Origin: JBBQLG01 sp964251665
Lineage (GTDB): Bacteria; Bacteroidota; Bacteroidia; Cytophagales; Spirosomataceae
DNA length: 64,000 nt
Direction of reading: 5' to 3'
Assembly: GCA_964251665.1 (NCBI GenBank)
Contig: CAXUKO010000002.1
Span: 372,001-436,000 of the forward strand
Shown: positions 51,304-60,608 of the stretch, one piece after another
Position numbering within the stretch: position 1 is the first letter of the stretch
Layout of the letters: the number at the start of each line of letters is the position of its first letter
Program-made: the position numbers and the translations under genes
The notes under the pieces: model-generated
What the model was told of the DNA's origin: nothing
Database searches by the model: none
Seen by the model: only the letters and a program-made list of their open reading frames with translations

Positions 51304-52440
51304 ATGAAACCGCTTTTCTACGTCGGTATTATCGGGCTTATCCTGTTTGAGGTAGCCAACGTCTACTTTATCATGCCCATGCCGGGTAGTCAGCGGTTGG
51401 CTACCATTGATCTGGCCTATTTTCTGTTCACCTATCGCTGGGCGTTTCGGGCGGTATTCGCCCTGCTGCTACTGCTTGGTTTCTGGCCGTCTTACCTGAC
51501 GAACCAATGGTGGACCGCCGGGGCGCTGGTTTTGGTGCTGGGCGTGAGTTACGCCGTTAATTTTCGGATGGCGGCTGATCACATGTTTTACCAGCCAACG
51601 CGCGTACGTATGCAGCCCGCATCGGCCAACAGCATCCAACCGGATAAACTGGTCGTGGGCTTGGCCATGAATGGCGAAGCCCGCGCCTACCCGATTCAGT
51701 TCATTGGCTACCACCATCAGGTGCGCGATACCGTGGGCGGACAACCCATTCTGGTGACCTACTGCACCGTTTGCCGGACGGGCCGAATCTACGCGCCACT
51801 GGTCGATGATCGGCCTGAAACGTTTCGGCTGGTGGGCATGGATCACTTCAACGCCATGTTTGAGGATCAGACAACGGGAAGCTGGTGGCGGCAGGCCAAT
51901 GGAGAAGCCATTGCCGGCCCGTTGAAAGGTCATGTACTGCCCGAACTACCCAGTACACAAACGACGCTCCGCCAGTGGCTGCTGATGCATCCGAACAGCC
52001 GCATCATGCAGCCCGATACCGCCTTTGCTGAAACCTATGCCAAAATGGCTAAGTATGAAACCGGTAAGGGAAACAGCGACCTGACCCGTACCGACAGTCT
52101 ATCTTGGAAAGCCAAATCGTGGGTGATCGGAGTTGCCGTTGGTAAATCCGCAAAAGCCTACGACTGGAACCGGTTGGTAAAGGAGCGCTTGGTGAACGAC
52201 CGGGTTGGGCAACAGCCGGTTGTGGTGGCTCTGGCCCGCGACAAACAGAGTTTTATGGCGTTTGAGCGGCCCGCTGCGCTCACGTTTGCCCTGCGTAATG
52301 ACACCCTGTTTGCCGATAAACAGGCCTGGTCACTGGCGGGTACCTCGCTCACTGGCGGCCCGGATCTCAGGCGGATTAATGCGTATCAGGAGTTCTGGCA
52401 TAGCTGGCAAACCTTCCACGAACAGACCGGACGGTACTGA
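51304..52440 (+). CDS. DUF3179 domain-containing membrane protein
   Basis: The 378-residue protein has three N-terminal membrane helices (FYVGIIGLILFEVANVYFIM, FAVLFALLLL-type and TAGALVLVLGVSYAVNF regions, up to about residue 85). The DUF3179 domain follows, with the signature VTYCTVCRTGRIYAP, containing a CxxC (near 150-164), and FEDQTTGSWWRQANGEAIAGPLKG (about 181-204). The family's role is unknown; the CxxC suggests thiol or metal chemistry. It is 11 bp after thrB and probably cotranscribed, but no functional link to threonine is established. It ends 25 bp before the convergent transglycosylase gene. Confidence 0.9.
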   Translation: MKPLFYVGIIGLILFEVANVYFIMPMPGSQRLATIDLAYFLFTYRWAFRAVFALLLLLGFWPSYLTNQWWTAGALVLVLGVSYAVNFRMAADHMFYQPTRVRMQPASANSIQPDKLVVGLAMNGEARAYPIQFIGYHHQVRDTVGGQPILVTYCTVCRTGRIYAPLVDDRPETFRLVGMDHFNAMFEDQTTGSWWRQANGEAIAGPLKGHVLPELPSTQTTLRQWLLMHPNSRIMQPDTAFAETYAKMAKYETGKGNSDLTRTDSLSWKAKSWVIGVAVGKSAKAYDWNRLVKERLVNDRVGQQPVVVALARDKQSFMAFERPAALTFALRNDTLFADKQAWSLAGTSLTGGPDLRRINAYQEFWHSWQTFHEQTGRY

Positions 52441-52465
52441 ATCCACCCCTTGATGCGCTGATCTG

Positions 52466-53667
52466 TTATAACGCTTCCCACACTAATTTCGAGCCTTCGG
52501 TCAGGGCCTGACCATTGGGCAGCACTATGCCGGGCTGTCGGATAGTATCAACCGCGGTCAGCCGGAGTTTTACGGTGTTCTGTGTCTGTGTAGAGACTAC
52601 TTTTTCGGTACGCAGGAACACCCGCCCGGATGTGGGGTCGATGGCATCGATATGGGCGTAAATCAGATCGCCGACGGCCACCGCTATGCCATTGATTACA
52701 GTGGACTGCGCGGCTTCAAACAAACACAGTTGCCCTTCCGTCAACAGGCCGACCGTTAGGCTGCGGGTTTCCAGCTGCGGAACAGCAACCTGAGCCGGTT
52801 TCGCCTGGGCGGGCGGTGCAGTTGGTTCGTCTGCTTTCTCTGGCAATGCCGGAGCATCGGCAATGCCCGTCCTATCCGTCGTATCAGAAGCCAGTACCGA
52901 GTCAGCAGCAACATCGTCGGTGCCGGACGGTGAGGGGTCGAAGGTGTCGAGAATAGCCAGTCGTTCGGCTTCTGTTACATTTGGGTTACCGATACTAAGC
53001 TGGGTCACCGCGCGTTCGCTCAGATAAGCGCGGTATGCCTGCGGCTTGGTGAACAGTTCTTTCAGCGCTACGGCATGAAACACGTACGATTTTGTGGCGG
53101 CCGCGTGATAGGGAAGGGTCAGTGCGTGCTGTTCGGGAAACTGCCGCCGGATGGCCTGTACGTGGTTGGGGCCGGCGTTGTAGGCAGCCGCTACCAGCAT
53201 CCAGGAGCCGAGTTGTTCATAAAGTTCGCGCAGGTAACGGCAGGCGGCATTGGTCGCTTTACGGAGATTAAGCCGCTCATCCTGTCGGCGGTCTACCCGC
53301 AGGCCCAGCAATCGGGCTGTGCCGGGCATTAACTGCCAGAAACCGGCCGCTCCCCGACTCGACACGGTGTAATTCTGGGCGCCACTTTCAATCAGAGGCA
53401 GGTACTTAAAATCCGCCGGGATATTATACTGCGCAATGATGGGTTCGATAATGGGAAGATAACCGCCGAACGCTGCTTCAGTGTGCTCAGCCACCCGGCC
53501 TGAGATGCCTGATGATTGAGTGCCTTAAGCCACTGCTGCGTGATAGCGGGCTGATTGGCGGGCAACACCTCGCCACAAAACTGGAGTACCGGCTGGGCAA
53601 GGAGGGAGGAGGTGCTGCCCAAAAAACTTAAACTGGTCAGGACGGCCGCGAAGCACAACTTTTTCAT
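52466..53667 (-). pseudogene. Lytic transglycosylase, broken by a single-base frameshift
   Basis: The gene encodes a GH23/SLT-type transglycosylase: signal peptide and N-terminus (MKKLCFAAVLTSLSFLGSTS, ..., ALNHQASQAGWLSTLKQRSA) in one frame from 53667, and the catalytic domain (YLPLIESGAQNY with its Glu, SSRGAAGFWQLMPGTARL, AAYNAGPNHV) in the next frame, which is open to 52466. The join falls at the CCC run (GGG at 53453-53455 on the plus strand): one inserted base restores IFPIIEPI and a 400-residue protein, as 1202 bp plus one is divisible by three. Without it the catalytic part could start only at a GTG at 53494. The residues after 190 form a Pro-rich linker and an unrecognised beta-rich end. 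A genuine pseudogene and a sequencing error are both possible. Confidence 0.8.
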
Positions 53668-53986
53668 AGGAAGAGGCAGGTTAGTTCTGGGTTAGTACGG
53701 GCGAAACGAACCATGTTTCGCGGGTAATCCGACACCGGCTTCTCTCTCCTCTTTCTCGTTTCGCTCCGTGCTGAACGTCTGTTCAGCCGCCCGGTAATGC
53801 GGTTTGGTTAGTCTGTTGGTATGCCTGTAAATAGACATCGGCAACTCAACTGAAAAGCTAAGCTATTGATTAATAGGCAATCTGCAAAATCAGGTCTGTA
53901 GAAATGCACTGTGCTTGATAGGCTATTACCCGCTCTGGTTACGAAAAACGGTACTTTTGGCCCGTACAACCGCATAGTAGGGCTAC
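53668..53986. other. Intergenic region upstream of the GH20 gene
   Basis: The 319 bp carry a -7 element (TACTTTTG, 53952-53959) for the GH20 gene and no gene, hairpin terminator or repeat that I can support. The region between is of mixed composition. Confidence 0.5.
53952..53959 (+). promoter_or_regulatory. Bacteroidota -7 element upstream of the GH20 gene
   Basis: TACTTTTG is an exact TAnnTTTG, 27 bp before the start codon, giving a leader of about 20 nt. The -33 region is not clear. Confidence 0.45.
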
Positions 53987-56356
53987 ATGAAAATTGTCTT
54001 AGTACTGTTCCTCCTGGGAGGTCTATTTGTGAAAACGCCTGGATTTGGGCAGGTCGACAATCGGTACACGATCATACCACGCCCGGCCAGCATTGACGCC
54101 CGGCCCGGCGAATTTGTGGTTAACCCGTCGACCCGTATCCGGGTGCCCGTGGGTCAGATTGCCCTCAAAACAATGGCCGAAACCTTCGCTGGACAACTCC
54201 ATCTGTCGACGGGCCTGACCGTTCAGATTCTGGAGACCGATCAGACCATGAACACTGCTGATGCCCTCTTAACAAACGCAATTGTCTTCGTACCCGTGAC
54301 CGATACGGCGCTGGGCGCGGAGGGGTACCGGATGGACGTTACTGCGCAGCGAATCACCATAGAAGCAACAGCGCCGAAAGGTTTTTTCTACGCCGTTCAG
54401 ACCCTGTATCAACTGCTGCCGCCCGTGGTGCTGGGCAACATTCAGGCCGCAACCCTGCAAAATCAGGCCATTCCGGCCTGCCGCATTGTAGACCGGCCAC
54501 GTTACCGGTATCGCGGTTTGCATCTGGACGTGAGCCGCCACTTTTTTCCGGTCGCTTTTATTAAGAAGCAACTTGACCTGATGGCCCTGCACAAGTTCAA
54601 TACCTTTCACTGGCACCTGACCGACGATCAGGGCTGGCGCATCGAAATCAAAAAGTACCCCCGGCTGACGGAGATCGGGTCACGACGCCGGGAAACGATT
54701 GTTGGCCACTACGATGAGTTTGACCCGCAGGTGTTTGACGGCAAACCGTACGGCGGCTTTTATACACAGGACGACATACGCGAGGTGGTACGATACGCCC
54801 AATCCCGGTACATTACCGTTGTGCCCGAAATTGAGCTGCCGGGCCACGCCATGGCTGCTTTGGCTGCCTACCCTGAACTGGCGTGCGCCGGGAAGGATTA
54901 TACCGTGTCGGAGAAATGGGGCGTTTTTGCGGATGTTTTTTGCCCAACCGAGCAGACATTTCGGGTGCTGGAGGATGTGCTAACAGAAGTCATAGCGCTG
55001 TTTCCCAGCCCATACATTCACATTGGCGGGGATGAATGCCCGAAGTCAACCTGGCGAAAAAGCGCCTTCTGTCAACAATTGATGAAGCGGCAGCGGCTGA
55101 AAAACGCGAATGAACTCCAGCATTACTTTATCCGGCGCATCGACCGGTTTGTCACGGCAAAAGGCCGAACAATTATCGGGTGGGATGAAATTCTGGAAGG
55201 GGGGGGGCCAACGATTCAGCTGTCACCTACTGCGGTGGTGATGAGCTGGCGGGGTCAGAAAGGCGGTATTCAGGCGGCTAAACAAGGGTATGACGTAGTG
55301 ATGACACCCGATAAGTTCTGTTACCTCAATTATTATCAGGCCGACCCGGCGCAGGAGCCTACCGCCTTTGGGGGCTATCTGCCCATTAGTAAAGTTTATT
55401 CGTACAACCCCACACCCGCCGAATTGACCCCAACACAGGCGGGGCACATTGCGGGCGTACAGGGTAATCTCTGGACCGAATACATTGCTACCCCTGAGCA
55501 GGTCGAATACATGCTTTGGCCCCGTGCCGCAGCGTTAGCCGAAGTGGCCTGGACCGCCGACAGCCGCAAAGAGTATAGCGATTTCAGTCGTCGGCTAGTC
55601 ACGCATTTTGAGCGGCTCAGTCACCTGAACGTGAATTATGCCCGCAGTTTCTACGACGTAACAATTACACCACGGCTCACGGATGCGAAAAAAATGCTTT
55701 TTTCGCTGGCAGGCAGCGACCAGACTCCCGACCTGTATTATACGACTGACGGCAGTACGCCAACCCTACAGTCAACGCGGTACACTGCCCCTTTTCCGCT
55801 GGAGAAGTCAGCTACCGTGCGGGCTGTTGGCGTTCGCAATGGACAGGTCGTGGGCAATGTACGGGTGAAAGAGGTGCTGGTTTCGGCCGCCACCGGTAAG
55901 CCGTACACACTGACGGCAACACCCACGCCCGGGCGTCCTGATTGGGCAGGCCAACTGACCAACGGCCTGACGGCGTCCGTAGGCGGCTATGAACTGACCG
56001 ATGTCGTGTCGTTTAAAGGCGTTGACTTCGGAGCCGTTGTTGATCTGGGGCAGGCGCAGTCTGTGACGAAAGTTACCATCGGGTTCCTGAACTACAGTGC
56101 CCGCGACATCTGCCTGCCTGCGGAGGTAAGCGTTGCTCTGTCGGCCGATGGCACTGCCTTCGCTGCCCCTCAAACGCTGCGGTTGTCCCCGGCAAAAGGG
56201 GGCAGACGAGGCATCGAGCGGGTTGAGGTAACCTTGCCGGTGACTACGGCCCGTTACGTACGAATCACCGCACCAACCGTCGGAAAGGTGCCCGCCGGAC
56301 TGCGCAATCCCGGCCATACGGCTCAGGTGGCCGTCGATGAAATTACCGTCGATTAA
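53987..56356 (+). CDS. Beta-N-acetylhexosaminidase, GH20
   Basis: The 789-residue exported enzyme cleaves terminal beta-GlcNAc or GalNAc from chitin oligomers or glycans. The signal peptide is IVLVLFLLGGLFVKTPGFGQ. The GH20b domain covers about 25-150, and the GH20 catalytic barrel about 160-510. The catalytic pair is D349-E350 in YIHIGGDECPKSTW, and FHWHLTDDQGWRIEIK is the conserved first barrel segment. A chitobiase C-terminal-like domain follows (YYTTDGSTPTLQSTRYTAPF, about 583-602), then a final discoidin-type domain (about 640-789). This is the Bacteroidota multi-domain layout. Monocistronic. Confidence 0.96.
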   Translation: MKIVLVLFLLGGLFVKTPGFGQVDNRYTIIPRPASIDARPGEFVVNPSTRIRVPVGQIALKTMAETFAGQLHLSTGLTVQILETDQTMNTADALLTNAIVFVPVTDTALGAEGYRMDVTAQRITIEATAPKGFFYAVQTLYQLLPPVVLGNIQAATLQNQAIPACRIVDRPRYRYRGLHLDVSRHFFPVAFIKKQLDLMALHKFNTFHWHLTDDQGWRIEIKKYPRLTEIGSRRRETIVGHYDEFDPQVFDGKPYGGFYTQDDIREVVRYAQSRYITVVPEIELPGHAMAALAAYPELACAGKDYTVSEKWGVFADVFCPTEQTFRVLEDVLTEVIALFPSPYIHIGGDECPKSTWRKSAFCQQLMKRQRLKNANELQHYFIRRIDRFVTAKGRTIIGWDEILEGGGPTIQLSPTAVVMSWRGQKGGIQAAKQGYDVVMTPDKFCYLNYYQADPAQEPTAFGGYLPISKVYSYNPTPAELTPTQAGHIAGVQGNLWTEYIATPEQVEYMLWPRAAALAEVAWTADSRKEYSDFSRRLVTHFERLSHLNVNYARSFYDVTITPRLTDAKKMLFSLAGSDQTPDLYYTTDGSTPTLQSTRYTAPFPLEKSATVRAVGVRNGQVVGNVRVKEVLVSAATGKPYTLTATPTPGRPDWAGQLTNGLTASVGGYELTDVVSFKGVDFGAVVDLGQAQSVTKVTIGFLNYSARDICLPAEVSVALSADGTAFAAPQTLRLSPAKGGRRGIERVEVTLPVTTARYVRITAPTVGKVPAGLRNPGHTAQVAVDEITVD

Positions 56357-56398
56357 CCGATTTATGGCTTGTGGTTCGTAGTTTGCCGTTTGTTGTCG

Positions 56399-56479
56399 CC
56401 CAGCCGCCCACGTCTGGGAATCATTAGCCTAAAAAACATTGGACCTTATCTGTTAACGACCGGCCGTGGGCGTCCGGGC
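56399..56479. repeat. Second, diverged copy of the dispersed inverted repeat (type A)
   Basis: The left arm GCCCAGCCGCCCACGTCTGG (56399-56418) and right arm CCGGCCGTGGGCGTCCGGGC (56460-56479) are imperfect reverse complements. Both arms share GCCCACG/CGTGGGC with the perfect copy at 33158-33212. It lies between the GH20 and permease genes. Confidence 0.65.
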
Positions 56480-56503
56480 TACTAACACTCTAAACCGTTT
56501 CCT

Positions 56504-57976
56504 GTGACACCTGCCATCGACGAACAAACCGATTTTAAACGCTCGCTGGGTCTGTTAGACGCCACGCTCATTGTGTCCGGCTCCATGATTGGCTCCGGCG
56601 TTTTTATTGTTACGGCGGGTATGGCGCGTAACCTCGGCTCATCGGGCTGGCTGCTCCTGCTCTGGGTGCTAACGGGCGTGCTAACTGTGGCAGCTGCGCT
56701 CAGTTACGGCGAACTGGCCGGTATGATGCCCAAAGCCGGTGGTCAGTACATTTACATTCAGCGGGCCTACGGGTCGCTGGTTGGGTTTGTCTACGGCTGG
56801 ACCGTTTTCACCGTTATTCAGTCCGGCGTTATTGCCGCCGTTGCCGTGGCGTTCGCTAAGTACACGGCCGTATTTTTTCCGGCTTTGGGTCCCGAAAACA
56901 TTCTGATGACACTGGGGCCGGTTAAGATTACCGGGGCCTCCCTCTGCGCTATTGGCAGTATAATCCTGCTCACCTGGCTCAATAGCCGGGGTGTACAGAG
57001 CGGGAAACTGATTCAGAACGTCTTCACTTCGGCTAAACTCGTGTCCCTGTTCGGGCTGATTGGCATTGGTCTGTGGTTTGCTTTCACAAGCGATACTCTG
57101 CTGAATAACCTCGCCAATGCCTGGGATGCATCGAGCGTAGTACAAAATGCAGACGGGCAGGTGACCGGTATAATTCCGCTGGCTGGCATTGCTTTATTAT
57201 TGGCGTTCGGCACGTCGATGGTTGGGTCATTATTTTCGGCCGACGCCTGGAATAACGTCACCTTTATTGCCGGAGAAATTAAAAATCCACGCAAAAATAT
57301 TCCACTCAGCTTATTTTTTGGAACGCTGTTAGTCACTACTATTTACGCACTGGCTAACGTGGCTTATCTGGCAATTTTGCCGCTGAAAGGTTCGGCGGAT
57401 GCCGTTGATGTAATTGGCCGGGGTATTCAGTTTGCCGATGCTGACCGGGTGGCTACGGCGGCAGCCTCCGTCATTTTCGGGAAGGTAGCCGTTGCCATCA
57501 TGGCCGTACTAATCATGGTCTCGACCTTTGGCTGCAATAACGGCCTAATTCTGGCCGGGGCGCGGTTGTATTACGCCATGGCGAAAGATGGCTTGTTTCT
57601 AAAACAGGCATCTAAACTAAATAAAAATGCCGTGCCTGCCCGGGCACTATGGTTGCAATGTATTTGGGCCTCAGCCCTGTGTTTATCGGGTACGTATGGT
57701 GATTTACTTGCCTATTGCACCTTTACGTCATTGATATTCTACATGGTTACCATCGGGGGCGTATTCGTGCTTCGTCGCACCGATCCAGATGCCGAGCGCC
57801 CGTATCAGGCGTTTGGCTATCCTATTGTGCCAGCGCTTTATATTATAGCGGGCCTGGCGATCTGCCTGATTTTGCTCATCACCGAAACCCGGAACACAGG
57901 TTTGGGCTTGCTGATTGCTGGTTTGGGGATTCCTATTTATTTCATAACCCGGCGTGGTCAGCGGAGTAGTGAATAA
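56504..57976 (+). CDS. APC family amino acid permease
   Basis: The 490-residue, 12-helix transporter has the APC N-terminal motif LGLLDATLIVSGSMIGSGVFIV, where GSGVFIV is the unwound substrate-binding helix 1. It also has LSYGELAGMMPKAGGQYIYIQRAYG (about 66-90). It takes up an amino acid or amine with protons; substrate cannot be predicted, although LAT-like profiles are close. The start is a GTG at 56504 giving (M)TPAIDEQTDFKRSLG. A strong bidirectional terminator follows at 58038. Confidence 0.95.
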   Translation: MTPAIDEQTDFKRSLGLLDATLIVSGSMIGSGVFIVTAGMARNLGSSGWLLLLWVLTGVLTVAAALSYGELAGMMPKAGGQYIYIQRAYGSLVGFVYGWTVFTVIQSGVIAAVAVAFAKYTAVFFPALGPENILMTLGPVKITGASLCAIGSIILLTWLNSRGVQSGKLIQNVFTSAKLVSLFGLIGIGLWFAFTSDTLLNNLANAWDASSVVQNADGQVTGIIPLAGIALLLAFGTSMVGSLFSADAWNNVTFIAGEIKNPRKNIPLSLFFGTLLVTTIYALANVAYLAILPLKGSADAVDVIGRGIQFADADRVATAAASVIFGKVAVAIMAVLIMVSTFGCNNGLILAGARLYYAMAKDGLFLKQASKLNKNAVPARALWLQCIWASALCLSGTYGDLLAYCTFTSLIFYMVTIGGVFVLRRTDPDAERPYQAFGYPIVPALYIIAGLAICLILLITETRNTGLGLLIAGLGIPIYFITRRGQRSSE

Positions 57977-58037
57977 ATCTGCTGATTCAACCGACGTCAG
58001 CTAAATGATTAGCAGTACCTGACAGATAAGTTGGCAC

Positions 58038-58077
58038 AATAAAAAAGAGACCTCAGTACTGAGGTCTCTTTTTTATT
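58038..58077. terminator. Bidirectional terminator, 40-bp palindrome
   Basis: Twenty bases (58038-58057, AATAAAAAAGAGACCTCAGT) are immediately followed by their exact reverse complement (58058-58077), so the 40 bp are perfectly symmetric. It ends the permease gene and the convergent gene at 58113. Confidence 0.9.
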
Positions 58078-58112
58078 GCTGATCAACTGATGATTACCTG
58101 AAATAGAGCCGC

Positions 58113-58589
58113 TTATTCGCTGACCGCTGCATTCTTTGGTTTACGGCCCCGGGGCTTACCTGTGTATGGCGCTTTGGGGGATTGGTCGTTCAGTTGCAGT
58201 TCGTATCCTTTCACATCGTCCTCATAATCGAAGGGTTTAATCGTGAAGGTATATTTCGCATTGGCATAATCTACACCGCCTTTCTGTAAAATAACGGCCA
58301 GCGGAATGCTGTAGCTTTTGGCCGCTTTTACCATCTCAAAGGTTTCATCCTGATCGTCATTGGCGGGTATCAGATACAATGATTTTAATTTGCGGGTACC
58401 TTCCTGCGTGCCGATTTTGAAACGGGCTGATTCGGGATCAAGGCTCAACTGACCAATTGTCTTTGCCGGAAAAACCAGTTTACCGGTAGCCGAAATATAA
58501 CCGGTAACGATAACCGGTTTGGCTGCGCTCTTTTCTTTGCGCTCACTATTGTCCTGAGGAGAAAAAAAACGGATTGGGGCTGATTTCAT
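58113..58589 (-). CDS. Hypothetical protein with AT-hook-like C-terminus
   Basis: The 158-residue protein has a basic N-terminus (MKSAPIRFFSPQDNSERKEK). A beta-rich core follows (VIVTGYISATGKLVFPAKTI, RFKIGTQEGTRKLKSLYLIP). The tail ends GKPRGRKPKNAAVSE (about residues 145-158), whose PRGRKPK matches an AT-hook core and could bind the minor groove of AT-rich DNA. I know no family assignment. The frame extends to 58622, but the ATG at 58589 looks right. It faces the permease across a shared terminator, with an AT-rich region on its upstream side. Confidence 0.7.
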   Translation of the reverse strand: MKSAPIRFFSPQDNSERKEKSAAKPVIVTGYISATGKLVFPAKTIGQLSLDPESARFKIGTQEGTRKLKSLYLIPANDDQDETFEMVKAAKSYSIPLAVILQKGGVDYANAKYTFTIKPFDYEDDVKGYELQLNDQSPKAPYTGKPRGRKPKNAAVSE

Positions 58590-58771
58590 TTTATACTCTG
58601 TTTTATTGCTAATAGTTCGCACAAAAGTATTGAATAATCAAAACTTCGCAACTACAAATTCATACAGAAAATAAAAATTAAGGCGTATTGATAGTTTATA
58701 AACCGCATCAGTTACACAAAACCATCAAAACAAACAACCGGCGGTATGTCTCTATTCTGAAATAGATGAGT

Positions 58772-58793
58772 TTTGTAAATTATGTTTTACAAA
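58772..58793. promoter_or_regulatory. Palindromic dyad
   Basis: TTTGTAAA (58772-58779) and TTTACAAA (58786-58793) with a 6-bp spacer form an operator-like dyad, about 180 bp upstream of the AT-hook-like gene. Target and regulator are unknown. Confidence 0.3.
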
Positions 58794-59729
58794 CTACATG
58801 AGCGTTTAAAGCACTGTATTGTAGTAAGTTAAGAGTCTGTAGGTGTAATAGAGTGAAACCTGACTATAAAGTTAAGGCTAGTTTAAGTTACTGGTAAATG
58901 CGGGCATTTTATTTACGAAGCAGGAATTAGTTTAAGCCATCAGCATAGTAATTAATAATCAGCCGTTACTGCTGAATAAACGATGAGGCACCATTGTCAT
59001 GTTTTATAACGCTGCGCGTTTCGCCAATTGACACAAACCGACGGGTTACTGATTTAGTCTGGAAGCAGAGCTGTATTAGTTAGATCAGTTGCTGCCCGGC
59101 ACAAAAAAGGTAATGCACATTGGCGAGGAGAGTAGACTGGATTAAGAGACTATGGCGGCTGAAAGTAGTTTGGCTGATTATGAATTTATGAAGAAGTATT
59201 TAGCCCGGATTAGATTATTTGTAAACATAAACGGGGTGATGTGTTTGCTACTCCTCTGTTCAGGGATCAAATTAATTCACCTATAGGGTTAAATAGCGGT
59301 GTAAACTAACATAAATACATCTACAAAGCGGGTGGATATTGTGGAGTGTTCCTCTGGGCGCCTGACCCGGAATATATATTCTATTGAACTTAAGAGATGA
59401 GCGCTTATCCTTACGTTTTGGAGCGACCGAACTACAGGAAATTAGCTGTTTACTAATTGGAGTTGCCTGTATTAAGTTCGGATAGTGGCGAAGTATTGAC
59501 AGGATTAACCTGAAGAGAGCCGCAGCGGAGATTGACCACGGAGCTTTACCCATATAATTACGAATACTCTTTTTTTAATATGTTATAGGGGCGGTGTCTG
59601 TTTTAGGCACAGTTTTTGAAAAGAGGATTAGTAGAGAAAATCTTCGGACTATCGATGGTTTTCATGCACCACCGTAACTTACTTTTTAGCAAAGAACAGT
59701 TCAATAATTTACACACGTTGTACAAAATC

Positions 59730-59764
59730 AAAAAGCCCGTTGGCGGTTGCCGGCGGACTTTTTT
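59730..59764 (+). terminator. Orphan hairpin terminator
   Basis: AAAAAG, CCG, TT and GGC pair (with wobble and one mismatch) with GCC, GG, CGG and CTTTTT around a GGTT loop, and a six-T run follows. No gene recognised upstream ends here, so a small RNA transcript from about 59600 is a possibility. Confidence 0.5.
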
Positions 59765-59856
59765 CATTAACTATCTTTCTGATTATTTAGCAGGTAAGCA
59801 GGCAGTTGTTTCGATCGTATTGGTACTGGGGAGGCTATAACTCATACGGCTTACTG

Positions 59857-60072
59857 CTACTGCATAGGCCCGTTGGATATGTCTATATCTTTGTAGGATT
59901 GGCCTTTGGCCTCAGTAAATGACTTAAGGTAGGCAGCCTGAAGCCGTTGAAGTTCAAGCCGATTGTGCTCCATAATCTGTCGTAGCCGTTCTGCAATCTC
60001 AGACTCAAGTGTAGCGAGGGGGTTACCCTGTTGACTATCAGTATTTTTTTGCTCCTTAGAAGGTGTAATCAT
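59857..60072 (-). CDS. Small coiled-coil protein
   Basis: The 71-residue protein has a strongly helical middle, ESEIAERLRQIMEHNRLELQ and RLQAAYLKSFTEAKGQ, with heptad-like Leu/Ile spacing, and a polar N-terminus (TPSKEQKNTDSQQGN). There is no homologue I recognise. Composition fits a coding sequence better than the surrounding AT-rich DNA does. The ATG at 60072 is the only clear start. It stands alone on the minus strand between the orphan terminator and the GH92 gene. Confidence 0.5.
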   Translation of the reverse strand: MITPSKEQKNTDSQQGNPLATLESEIAERLRQIMEHNRLELQRLQAAYLKSFTEAKGQSYKDIDISNGPMQ

Positions 60073-60608
60073 TCCTGTAAAGTTACAAAAGTGTATGAGT
60101 TTTGGAAGGCTGTCACAAATCTACACTATTAATGGTATTTATCAATAACCTAATAATCAATATGTTACTGCATAATGCTACACCTATTTAACTGTATTTT
60201 AACTATATATTGTAAAGCAAATATATACAAATAATAATTAATGGTAAATAAGAAAGTCTTTTTTGTGTTGTAAAAAGATGAAAAAGTAATATAAAGGGGG
60301 TGTAGTTTAGAGGAATTTCATTTATGTAGAACAGAGTACTTCATACCAGTCTACTTTCTTTTAAAAAAATATTTTATGATTTCCAGTAATGGCGAGTCAA
60401 AAAATACACCTGGTAAGCCTATGGCCAAATATTATCTTTAAATTCTACGGTTTTAGTCTGCTAATCATGCACAACCTGCACAGGTAGATGAAGCTATGGG
60501 TGTCTATGGGTGTGTTACCGTACTCATAAGCAAATGTTCACAGGTGCTTCCGAAAGCTTTTCGTACCTTTTTGGTCGTTAATACCACCAAACGGTATATC
60601 GTCAGGAA
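60073..60608. other. AT-rich upstream region of the GH92 gene
   Basis: 536 bp of very AT-rich DNA (60120-60420 is the extreme part), presumably containing promoters for the flanking genes. I see no gene, RNA or well-formed repeat in it. A TACCTTTTTG string at about 60564 is near a -7 element but has the wrong spacing. Confidence 0.5.

Larger units (their letters stand above)
58590..59856. other. AT-rich intergenic stretch without a supported gene
   Basis: About 1.27 kb, clearly more AT-rich than both sides. A dyad TTTGTAAA-6-TTTACAAA lies at 58772-58793 and an orphan hairpin terminator at 59730-59764. Readings of 44, 74 and 90 codons exist but lack family or composition support. No tRNA or CRISPR-like repeat was seen. 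It may be regulatory or a decayed region. Confidence 0.5.

Noticed and set aside
59152..59286. 44-codon reading with a hydrophobic tail
   Set aside because: In AT-rich DNA; length expected by chance and no conserved pattern.
59281..59553. 90-codon minus-strand reading
   Set aside because: Basic, low-complexity translation with no family pattern, in AT-rich non-coding DNA.
59616..59840. 74-codon plus-strand reading across the orphan terminator
   Set aside because: Its frame runs through the hairpin and T-run at 59730-59764, which argues against coding.
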